The position numbers and the translations under genes are program-made. From positions 1 to 17,712 of the forward strand of contig JABMQE010000069.1 in the NCBI GenBank assembly GCA_013203415.1: DNA of 17,712 bases, written 5' to 3'. The notes beneath the pieces are model-generated. The model made no database searches. It was given only the letters and a program-made list of their open reading frames with translations, and was not told the DNA's origin. Each line of letters begins with the position of its first letter. Within the stretch, counting starts at the first letter, position 1. The stretch comes from Candidatus Falkowiibacteriota bacterium (GTDB taxonomy: Bacteria > Patescibacteriota > Patescibacteriia > UBA2591 > JABMQE01). Below are positions 6,491 through 12,014 of the stretch, piece after piece.

Positions 6491-6922
6491 ATGTTGTGCT
6501 TTTTGACGAAGAAGAATAAGGGATTCACGCTGGTTGAGCTGCTGGTCGTTGTGATCATCGTCGGTATCCTGGCGGCTGTTGCTATCCCGATGTATCAGGG
6601 AGCGACCGACCGGTCCAAGGCGAGCGAGGCAGTTGTGGCCTTGGGTACTATCCGAAGCGCCCTGCGGGTGTATTACGCGGAACACGCTGTGTATCCGGTC
6701 CATGCCGACACCGTGCAGGTCGACAGCTTGGGCCTGGACCTGTCGAGCGACGATCTGCTTGGGCGGTATTTCGACAATAGCGACTACAGCTATACCGGGG
6801 ATGCTACGACGTTTATGATCATCGCCACTGGGGGGACGGATCCGGACACTGCGCCACGTGCAGACGAAGTGGACGGTGCTGTCCGGACCATGGACGAGGA
6901 CGGTGATCTCGGGAGCAGATGA
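6491..6922 (+). CDS. Type IV pilin-like protein (prepilin with N-methylation motif)
   Basis: A 143-residue prepilin with a short basic leader (MLCFLTKKNKG), the prepilin peptidase site G|FTLVELLVVV with Glu at +5, and a hydrophobic alpha-1 helix to about residue 35. The globular domain (about 36-143) is acidic, with the SKASEAVVALGTIRSALRVYY pattern of major pilins and pseudopilins. It would be inserted in the membrane, cleaved by PilD and assembled into a type IV pilus or a type II secretion-like fibre. GAGGAGGT lies just before the ATG. No other pilus gene is in the window, so it is an orphan here. Codon use is GC-rich, unlike the division genes, which points to transfer or to a different selection regime. 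Confidence 0.88.
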   Translation: MLCFLTKKNKGFTLVELLVVVIIVGILAAVAIPMYQGATDRSKASEAVVALGTIRSALRVYYAEHAVYPVHADTVQVDSLGLDLSSDDLLGRYFDNSDYSYTGDATTFMIIATGGTDPDTAPRADEVDGAVRTMDEDGDLGSR

Positions 6923-6933
6923 GGAATAGTGTA

Positions 6934-7009
6934 GGCGGCGTGGGCGAGCGGCCGATGCCACTGGACTATAAATCCAGATACATCACCGGTTCAAATCCGG
7001 TCGACGCCA
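6934..7009 (+). tRNA. tRNA-like gene with anticodon AUA (would read the Tyr codon UAU), atypical
   Basis: A full cloverleaf can be drawn. Acceptor GGCGGCG (6934-6940) pairs with CGACGCC (7002-7008), with one G-A mismatch. The D arm has the GG pair. The anticodon stem CTGGA/TCCAG has loop CTATAAA (6966-6972). The variable region is 7 bases, and the T arm is ACCGG-TTCAAAT-CCGGT. Position 9 is G, A14 and A21 are present, and G15 and C48 are compatible. The anticodon is therefore ATA. Bacterial tRNA-Tyr normally has GTA and a long variable arm, so this is unusual in both respects. The discriminator is A and the next bases are TCCA, so CCA is not encoded in place. It may be functional, degenerate or mobile-element borne. 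Confidence 0.75.
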
Positions 7010-7023
7010 TCCATAAGAACTGG

Positions 7024-7050
7024 TTGACAGAAAAAGAATGGTACTATAAG
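7024..7050 (+). promoter_or_regulatory. Possible promoter of the structured RNA
   Basis: TTGACA (7024-7029) and TATAAG (7045-7050) with a 15-base spacer, shorter than ideal. It sits directly after the tRNA and before the structured RNA, with a predicted start near 7057. Confidence 0.45.
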
Positions 7051-7056
7051 ATTGGG

Positions 7057-7448
7057 AAGTGAGCCCAACACGCCATGGCGAGGTTTTGGGTGGATAGCAA
7101 GGAAGCAGCTGGATTCTGTCGCGTGTAGCTACAGCTTTCTACCTGCTGATTATCCTTGAGTTTCGCAACCACTATATGTGGAATCCCCTGATGGGAGTAA
7201 CGACCCTCAACTCGCGGCACCTTGCCATGGCTTTCGACTAATGCGGGGCTGACCGGTACTCGTACCTTGGTATGAGTAGGAAGCGTGGCGACTCATGCTT
7301 CCCAGCCCCGACCACTACGGAGCATGGGGTTGTTCCCTCCACCTTGGAGTAAAGAGGTCCTGAACCCCCCCCAAGCTCCCTCGCAGAGAGCACAAACTTT
7401 TGATACTGGCATGTTATGCAGTAGAAAAAGGATTGTGCTCTCTTTTTT
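7057..7448 (+). ncRNA. Highly structured RNA of unknown family, about 390 nt
   Basis: No convincing gene is present, but strong pairing is. A 13-bp long-range stem joins 7072-7084 (GCCATGGCGAGGT) to 7219-7231, with one G-U. It encloses small hairpins such as CCAC-TATAT-GTGG and CCC-CTGAT-GGG. A three-way junction follows, closed by GGGGCTG (7245-7251) with CAGCCCC (7303-7309). It holds hairpins 7258-7277 and 7279-7302 (nine pairs each, each with one G-U). The RNA ends in a terminator stem (7385-7395 with 7433-7443) followed by six T. I looked for RNase P, tmRNA, SRP, 6S, group I and group II core motifs and did not find them. Its place beside a tRNA recalls large ornate RNAs such as ROOL and GOLLD, but I cannot show homology. 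Confidence 0.55.
7385..7448 (+). terminator. Rho-independent terminator of the structured RNA
   Basis: AGAGAGCACAA (7385-7395) pairs perfectly with TTGTGCTCTCT (7433-7443), followed by T6. The 37-base loop contains a second hairpin, TACTG-CAT with ATGCAGTA (one bulged G). Confidence 0.75.
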
Positions 7449-7491
7449 ATTAATTTATTAATTTATTGGTTTATTGGTTTATTGGTTTATT
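7446..7491. repeat. 8-bp tandem repeat
   Basis: An array of TATTAATT (two units) turning into TATTGGTT (three units) with a partial unit, between two terminators. It is probably replication slippage. Confidence 0.7.
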
Positions 7492-7493
7492 GC

Positions 7494-7530
7494 GCCCAGC
7501 TCCAGTTTTATAAACTGGGGCTGGGCTTTT
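7494..7530 (+). terminator. Strong hairpin terminator
   Basis: GCCCAGCTCCAGTTT pairs with AAACTGGGGCTGGGC (one G-U), followed by TTTT. It is a second, back-up terminator for the plus-strand run. Confidence 0.75.
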
Positions 7531-7573
7531 ATTAATTTATTGTTTTTTATTTACGTAATTGTTTACGTAAACT

Positions 7574-7595
7574 GCTCCGGAGCATGCTCCGGAGC
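7574..7595. repeat. 22-bp perfect palindrome
   Basis: GCTCCGGAGC occurs twice around a central AT, so the whole 22 bp is self-complementary. CTCC-TAAC-GGAG follows within a few bases, and two TTTACGTAA words precede it (7550-7570). It lies in a gene-free stretch between convergent transcription units. Confidence 0.7.
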
Positions 7596-7634
7596 CCTCC
7601 TAACGGAGGACAGGCAAAACTTTTTGGAATAGAA

Positions 7635-7667
7635 AAACGGACTACATAATAGTACTGCAGTCCGTTT
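7635..7667 (-). terminator. Terminator of the 226-aa gene
   Basis: AAACGGACT (7635-7643) and AGTCCGTTT (7659-7667) form a 9-bp stem. On the minus strand a T run follows it, 37 bases after the stop of the gene at 7704. Confidence 0.7.
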
Positions 7668-7703
7668 CGATTTCGACGTAATGAGCCAGCTTGGCGGGTT
7701 CCC

Positions 7704-8384
7704 CTACTCGTTGGGGTCCTTGTCCTTATCCTCGCCCGAACAGACGCCGGAACAGGAGAGTCCCTGTAAATTTGCCAGGAACTCGAAAGCCCTGAGCCTG
7801 TCGCCGTTGAACCGTTCGTCTGCGAAACGGACGAACATTCGAACGGCCCTCACGTTGACAGGGTTGAGCATCATTTTCAGGAGGTTGTCGATTCCCGCGA
7901 GACCCTCGAGTACAGGGCCGACTTGCCGCTGGACTACGCCGTTGAGATCCTCCTCTGCGACAAGTTTGACCTCGACTTCAAGGATTCTCTTGGCCAAGGC
8001 GTCGATGCTTTCCCGCATCTCAATCATGCCCTGCTTGACCGCCTCTATGAACCCCTCAGGAGCAGCGGTCTGGACTGCCTCCTTGGAAACAGGGGTAGTC
8101 TTCTTGCCCCGCTTTTTACCCCCCTCCTTGGTGGGCTTTGCCTTGATCAACGGCAGCCCTGCCAGCTCGAGCCGTCTGTTCCAGCCCTTGACTATGCGGC
8201 CGTCCCAGTTGGCAATACTCCAGACCGACCGCAAGTTCTTGTAATGCTGGCCAGCATTTGACAGACCTTGGAGGTCGATGACCCCGACGGTTCCCAGTTT
8301 CTCTACATGCTCTGAGGCGAACAGGGCCTGCTCTAAGGTGCTCTCGGGTGTTAAGTTGAGGCGAGAAAGCTTTTTTCCGGGCAT
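7704..8384 (-). CDS. Hypothetical coiled-coil protein, 226 aa
   Basis: I do not recognise a family. Residues about 14-75 (LEQALFASEHVEKLGTVGVI to LELAGLPL) are predicted helical, with a LGTVGVIDLQGL core that resembles helix-hairpin-helix or RNA polymerase alpha-CTD-type repeats. A lysine-rich linker (about 80-100, KAKPTKEGGKKRGKK) follows, then a long amphipathic helix (about 110-150) and a second helical block (about 160-215). The layout, a small N-terminal helical domain, a basic linker and a C-terminal helical domain, resembles the 637-aa gene upstream, and both lie in the GC-rich island. GGAGAGGA precedes the ATG. It has its own promoter and terminator. There is no signal peptide or membrane segment, so it is probably cytoplasmic, perhaps nucleic-acid bound. 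Confidence 0.7.
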   Translation of the reverse strand: MPGKKLSRLNLTPESTLEQALFASEHVEKLGTVGVIDLQGLSNAGQHYKNLRSVWSIANWDGRIVKGWNRRLELAGLPLIKAKPTKEGGKKRGKKTTPVSKEAVQTAAPEGFIEAVKQGMIEMRESIDALAKRILEVEVKLVAEEDLNGVVQRQVGPVLEGLAGIDNLLKMMLNPVNVRAVRMFVRFADERFNGDRLRAFEFLANLQGLSCSGVCSGEDKDKDPNE

Positions 8385-8486
8385 AACTAACTCCTCTCCT
8401 TGTTGGATGTTTGGTTCTTTTCTCTCCTCGTCTTGAGTTGCCGCCTCCTTTCCTTTTTTAGGATTGGTTGATTTGACTGATATTTA

Positions 8487-8515
8487 AGAATAGCAGATTG
8501 TTTAGGGAAAGTCAA
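8487..8515 (-). promoter_or_regulatory. Promoter of the 226-aa gene
   Basis: On the minus strand, TTGACT (8510-8515), 17 bases, then TATTCT (8487-8492). The leader is about 100 bases and contains an extra AAAGGAGG at about 8447-8456 that has no start codon. Confidence 0.6.
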
Positions 8516-8610
8516 TGTTTAGGAAGACCTTGTCCCTGACAATGTTGGTAATGTTTTGTGTGACGGACATTCGGGCTCCACAGCCCCTCATTCGCTGTTG
8601 CTCATTTCGG

Positions 8611-8645
8611 GGACTATGGAGCCAGCAGCGGACTATGGAGCCAGC
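8611..8645. repeat. Tandem direct repeat, 16 bases with 19-base period
   Basis: GGACTATGGAGCCAGC occurs at 8611-8626 and 8630-8645. The first copy can also pair with GGCTCCACAGCCCC just upstream (about 8573-8587). There is no gene here. Confidence 0.75.
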
Positions 8646-8652
8646 GGGTCCT

Positions 8653-8682
8653 TGTAGTCTGACAAACGTTTGTCAGACTACA
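8653..8682. repeat. 30-bp perfect palindrome
   Basis: The half site TGTAGTCTGACAAAC is followed directly by its exact reverse complement, with no loop. It lies in the gene-free stretch between the 226-aa and 637-aa genes. Having no loop and no T run, it suits a dimeric-repressor operator or a recombination site better than a terminator. No cognate protein is identified. Confidence 0.8.
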
Positions 8683-8716
8683 GGTATTTTGGAATTTGTC
8701 AATGTTTTAGAAAAGG

Positions 8717-8749
8717 AAAGACGGCTGCACTAGGCGCACAGCCGTCTTT
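8717..8749 (-). terminator. Terminator of the 637-aa gene
   Basis: AAAGACGGCTG (8717-8727) and CAGCCGTCTTT (8739-8749) form an 11-bp stem with an 11-base loop, 11 bases past the stop at 8761. On the minus strand it runs into a T-rich tail. Confidence 0.8.
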
Positions 8750-8760
8750 TATCGCGTGGT

Positions 8761-10674
8761 TCAACCTCCTTCCCTCTCAACAGGCACCTCTTTGGCAATA
8801 CTGCTTGCCGGATGGGTAAGGAGAATCGACTCGAGAGCTTGGAGCGCCGCGGCCTTGTTCTCGCCGAACTGGCGCATCCAAGGCATCACCACATCGATCA
8901 GTTGCTGGTCGAGCGTGCTCCTGGCCACTCTTATGCCTTTAACGATTGCGCTGTTAAAGGCATCATTATGCGAAAAGGCAATGAGCTGGCTACGCACCAG
9001 CTCGCGAACCTGGTCCTCGGACAGGCCGGACTTCCCATCGGCCAGGGCTTGGGCTATAGTATTGAGCTTTTCCCTAAGCCGGTCAAACTTCTGGGCCAGC
9101 ATCTCGGCGGCCTGCCACGCGGCAGTGCCATGGAGAGCCGTCTCCTCCTCTGCTTCTTTCCCTGTCGGGAAACTGACAAGAGATATCTTGTCTTCCGCAG
9201 ATACGGAAGTGGTCTCCTTGCCCGTCTCCTCTGGAGGTTCTGGCGTTGACGCTGCGGACGCTGACGGAGGTTCGGGAGCGGCTGACTGTTTCTGCTGGGC
9301 AGCAGTAGATGCTGACGCGGACGCTGACGGAGGTTCGGGCGGAGATGCAGCAGGTTCTGCCTGGCCCTTCCGGCGAAGCTCGGGAAGCTTGGCGTCCTTG
9401 CGGAAGATCTCCGCCAAAGTGGTCTTCGGGGTGGTCTTCTTGCGTCCCTTGGGCATCTTGGATGGAGACACTGCCTTGACGAGCTCGCTATAGCCCGCGG
9501 CCTCCAGAGCGATGTTTATCGTCTGGATGGAACGGCCGGCAGGACTGAGCGCGGTGATGACACTGCCTGGTTCGGCTGTGTCTTTCTCGTGCACCTGGGC
9601 CACGGTCTTGATGTCAACCTTCTCAAGTTTTTCCGGAGTTTTACTACCCCCCGGAAAAATGTCACTGACCAAGGTTTCTGGCTTGGCTTCTTTCGGAGAC
9701 ACCTTGGGCCGGGGCTTGGACGTTTTGCTTGCCTTTGGTGGCACAGGAACCACCTCCTTGTGTTCGGGTTCTGGGGCCGGTGCTGGGGGCTTGGGCTCTT
9801 CTACTGGAACAGAAGTTTGGCCCCTAAGCTGCAGAGCTTTTTTGGCGATTTCCTCTGGGCTTTCTCCCCTTCCATTCTCCCTTGCCCTTCTTTCCTTTGC
9901 GTTTAGGATGAAATCGGTCGCTTTAGAAGAAGCTTCCGGGCCTTGGAGAGGGACATGTTCCCCTGCCTTGTCTTTGGGCCATTCGTATGGAGTGAGGCCG
10001 GTCTTGGCAAAGACCTCGTTTATGAGGGCGAGGGCATGGTCGGAATGGAGGAGCTGCTTGAGACCTTCGGCTCCGAGATTATGAGCATCGCCGATGTTAT
10101 AGACCTTCCGGCCGCTGAAAATCATTACGACAGCTCGGCCGAGTATGCTCGAGGGCAAATCGTTGATGCGGGTGAACTTCTTTTCCTCCCCATTGCCAGT
10201 ATCTTCTTGCTCCTCTTCTGGAGGAGTTGGCTCGTCGGCAGAAGATGCAGGAGCAGAATTTCCACCGGCTTCGTGGATAGACGCGATGCGGCTGACGAGG
10301 CCTTGGTGAGCAAGCAGGTTCTTGGCCTTTAGCTCCTTTTCTGTCAGGCCAAGGCAATCCTCTGGATGGAGGATGCCGGCGGCTTCGAGCTGCGTCTCGA
10401 TTGCAGGGTCCACATAGGCGCCCCACTTTTCGACTGACGCTTCCCCCCCTTCTGGCGCATCGTTGGCAAGGTAGATTTGCTCTACCAAACCGGCATATTG
10501 GGCAAGCCCTTTTTTGCCGGCCTCTCTCCAGAAATCGGCTTTTTCTCTCTGGGGATGAGGAAGAAAGAGGATGTCTTTTGGAGAGTGTATCCCCTTGTCC
10601 CCAAGAAACTGCGAAGCTACGTTCGTGACTTCTACCCCCCAGAGATTGATGCTTTCTGCCTGATGCTCGTTCAT
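8761..10674 (-). CDS. Large hypothetical modular protein, 637 aa
   Basis: No family is recognised. The N-terminal third holds three related helical units. They lie at about 16-70 (FLGDKGIHSPKDILFLP), 87-135 (LEAAGILHPEDCLGLTEKEL) and 168-227 (FSGRKVYNIGDAHNLGAEGL). Their L..aGI..p.Dil.L...eL pattern is like alpha-CTD or helix-hairpin-helix modules. The middle (about 240-540) is low complexity, rich in Pro, Lys, Ala and Ser, with two SEDxF/SDIF-like short motifs and a Ser/Ala/Pro tract coded by a 23-bp direct repeat. The C-terminus (about 545-630) is helical. AGGAGGT precedes the ATG. There is no signal or membrane segment. The modular look suggests a scaffold or nucleic-acid-associated protein; this is inference. 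Confidence 0.75.
   Translation of the reverse strand: MNEHQAESINLWGVEVTNVASQFLGDKGIHSPKDILFLPHPQREKADFWREAGKKGLAQYAGLVEQIYLANDAPEGGEASVEKWGAYVDPAIETQLEAAGILHPEDCLGLTEKELKAKNLLAHQGLVSRIASIHEAGGNSAPASSADEPTPPEEEQEDTGNGEEKKFTRINDLPSSILGRAVVMIFSGRKVYNIGDAHNLGAEGLKQLLHSDHALALINEVFAKTGLTPYEWPKDKAGEHVPLQGPEASSKATDFILNAKERRARENGRGESPEEIAKKALQLRGQTSVPVEEPKPPAPAPEPEHKEVVPVPPKASKTSKPRPKVSPKEAKPETLVSDIFPGGSKTPEKLEKVDIKTVAQVHEKDTAEPGSVITALSPAGRSIQTINIALEAAGYSELVKAVSPSKMPKGRKKTTPKTTLAEIFRKDAKLPELRRKGQAEPAASPPEPPSASASASTAAQQKQSAAPEPPSASAASTPEPPEETGKETTSVSAEDKISLVSFPTGKEAEEETALHGTAAWQAAEMLAQKFDRLREKLNTIAQALADGKSGLSEDQVRELVRSQLIAFSHNDAFNSAIVKGIRVARSTLDQQLIDVVMPWMRQFGENKAAALQALESILLTHPASSIAKEVPVEREGG
9254..9339. 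repeat. 23-bp direct repeat within the 637-aa gene
   Basis: The plus-strand word starting GCGGACGCTGACGGAGG and ending TTCGGG is found at 9254-9276 and 9317-9339, exactly 63 bases apart. The duplication keeps the frame and codes the repeated EPPSASA segment. Confidence 0.8.
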
Positions 10675-10768
10675 GGGTTACCTCCTGGCTTGACTGATGC
10701 GTTAGAATACGAGGCATTAGAATACGAAGCATGAAGTATATAGTATATAACTCCTTTCGTATTAAATT

Positions 10769-10797
10769 ACTTTATAAAACTTATAACAAAGAGTCAA
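10769..10797 (-). promoter_or_regulatory. Possible promoter of the 637-aa gene
   Basis: On the minus strand, TTGACT (10792-10797), 17 bases, TAAAGT (10769-10774). The -10 is weak. A downstream TATACT (about 10739-10746) is an alternative without a good -35. Confidence 0.35.
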
Positions 10798-10821
10798 GGT
10801 TGGACCTTGACACTTTGTTAT
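10783..10821 (-). terminator. Long hairpin at the end of tsaB
   Basis: The 18-base arm 10783-10800 pairs with 10804-10821 with one mismatch and a TGG loop. It overlaps the tsaB stop codon and marks the boundary between GC-rich island and AT-rich flank. The T run on the minus strand is weak, so termination is plausible but not certain. Confidence 0.5.
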
Positions 10822-11219
10822 TTACTCTTAGTAATGTTTGGCTCTTTATTATAAAATGGTTTGACTAATTTTCGGGATTTTAGTTTTTTAAGGCGGGTCT
10901 GGCCTATTTTGGCTAAATCTTCAAGGTTTTTGAACTCGGTTTGTTTAATTCCGACTATTGGTATTTTTAGGGCATAGGCAAGAGTGTTGGCGATTGTTAT
11001 GCCAATACGAAGCGAAGTAAAGGCGCCAGGGCCGGAAACTACGATTATACCTTCGAGCTCTTTTATTTTATTTTTTGGCAAAAATTTGGCAATGGCAGGA
11101 AGAAGTGCTTCGGATTGATGATGTTTTGATTTTAAGGTTTTTTTGGCTATTATAAAATTATCTTGCGCAATGGCTACTTGGGTTTTGATTGGTTCGGCTG
11201 TATTGATAATTAGATGCAT
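10818..11219 (-). CDS. tsaB: tRNA N6-threonylcarbamoyladenosine (t6A) protein TsaB, short form
   Basis: TsaB (YeaZ) is the non-catalytic partner of TsaD in t6A37 synthesis on ANN-decoding tRNAs. The 133-residue protein has the ASKHA-fold start MHLIINTAEP, then SEALLPAIAKFL (about 36-47) and VVSGPGAFTSLRIGITIANTLAYAL (about 60-84), the family signature. It ends soon after, so the second lobe of the usual 220 or so residue protein is missing; the shorter form is in keeping with CPR economy. Its start is one base after the stop of the winged-helix gene, so the two are one operon. Confidence 0.85.
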   Translation of the reverse strand: MHLIINTAEPIKTQVAIAQDNFIIAKKTLKSKHHQSEALLPAIAKFLPKNKIKELEGIIVVSGPGAFTSLRIGITIANTLAYALKIPIVGIKQTEFKNLEDLAKIGQTRLKKLKSRKLVKPFYNKEPNITKSK

Positions 11220-11220
11220 A

Positions 11221-11889
11221 TTATTTTACTTTTTTGACATTTATTTTTTTTCGAGCATAATCTTTTTTAAGCTCTTTTTTATTAAGGTCTAAGTTGTCTA
11301 TCAGAACCACTTTTTTGTTTTCTAAGATGTTATACAGAAACATATCAGTAAGCTCGCGGCGATAGTTGAACTCGGAGCCGCTTAGAAGAGTGTAATTAAT
11401 TTCGTGGCCAAGCTCTTTTTCGAATTGTTTTATAAGGGAAGAGAGTTTAACGGTTTTTATGCGGCCGACGATTAATAAGTCGGTAGTGGCTTCGGTATTG
11501 CCGGTGAAGGCGCCGGTTAGGATGAGGAGCTGGATATTGGCGATGTCTTTTAGTTTTGTGACTAAGGTTTTTTCCAAGAGAAGCTGAGATTTCATAAAAA
11601 GGGCCTTAAGCTCGTTATAAAGGATAAAACTTTTGTCGACTTTATAAAAAACCTTTTGCTGTTTTGCGCCGGCATCATCCTCCTCTTTAATAATTAGGCC
11701 AAGTTTTTCCAAATTATCGATTTCGCGGCGGACAGAGTTTAAGTGTTCGCTGGTTAGACGGCAGATTTCGCGGACAAAATAATGAATTGGCCGGCCGGAG
11801 ATTAAAAAAAGGCGGAGGAGCTTAACTCTGGTTTTTGAACCAAAGAGCTGTTCGAAATAGTAGGTTTTTGATTCTTGGGGTTTGTTCAT
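11221..11889 (-). CDS. Winged-helix regulator with nucleotidyltransferase-like domain
   Basis: A 222-residue protein; start ATG 11887-11889 (MNKPQESKTYYFEQLFGSKT). The longer frame to 12105 runs through the promoter and into the divergent gene and is rejected. Residues about 13-80 are a winged helix (FGSKTRVKLLRLFLISGRPI, then VREICRLTSEHLNSVRREID, then NLEKLGLI). About 115-200 resemble a minimal nucleotidyltransferase fold (LTGAFTGNTEATTDLLIVG), with the catalytic GS..xxD.D reduced to a single Asp, so probably inactive. Such fusions are common in CPR genomes and their targets are unknown. It is co-transcribed with tsaB. Confidence 0.75.
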   Translation of the reverse strand: MNKPQESKTYYFEQLFGSKTRVKLLRLFLISGRPIHYFVREICRLTSEHLNSVRREIDNLEKLGLIIKEEDDAGAKQQKVFYKVDKSFILYNELKALFMKSQLLLEKTLVTKLKDIANIQLLILTGAFTGNTEATTDLLIVGRIKTVKLSSLIKQFEKELGHEINYTLLSGSEFNYRRELTDMFLYNILENKKVVLIDNLDLNKKELKKDYARKKINVKKVK

Positions 11890-11899
11890 GGTTTTGGCT

Positions 11900-11928
11900 T
11901 TGATAACTTTATAATATTGTAGTATAAT
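11900..11928 (+). promoter_or_regulatory. Promoter of the 757-aa membrane protein gene
   Basis: TTGATA (11900-11905), 17 bases, TATAAT (11923-11928). The untranslated leader is about 80 bases. Confidence 0.65.
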
Positions 11929-11944
11929 ATTTAATATAGAGCAA
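11916..11944 (-). promoter_or_regulatory. Possible promoter of the winged-helix/tsaB operon
   Basis: On the minus strand, TTGCTC (11939-11944), 17 bases, TACAAT (11916-11921). It overlaps the opposing promoter at 11900-11928, so the two operons may interfere. Confidence 0.4.
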
Positions 11945-12014
11945 GGATATAAGAAATGATTAAAAAGAAGCAATAAGGCGCTTTGAGCGTGATTTTTATA
12001 ATTGACAACACACA

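Noticed and set aside
6119..6961. A 280-codon minus-strand frame antisense to the HTH B and pilin genes
   Set aside because: The pilin has an unmistakable prepilin motif on the plus strand; the antisense frame is basic, low-complexity and has no ribosome site.
7110..7240. Small open frame of about 47 codons ending in a TAA after GCTTTCGAC
   Set aside because: It has no ribosome site and no early start codon, and it lies across the strong stems; an open run of this length is expected by chance.
7057..7448. tmRNA, RNase P RNA or SRP RNA
   Set aside because: A GGAAGCAGC word and a short open frame ending in LAMAFD looked suggestive. However, there is no tag-like frame inside a tRNA-like domain, no P4 core of RNase P and no complete SRP domain IV, so I left the family open.
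8756..10332. Several long plus-strand open frames over the 637-aa gene
   Set aside because: They are antisense shadows caused by high GC and low stop density; they lack ribosome sites, and the minus frame has a strong one and a terminator.
10097..10732. A 211-codon frame on the minus strand overlapping the 637-aa gene
   Set aside because: It is an off-frame shadow in GC-rich DNA, with Arg/Pro/Ser-rich content and a poor ribosome site spacing.
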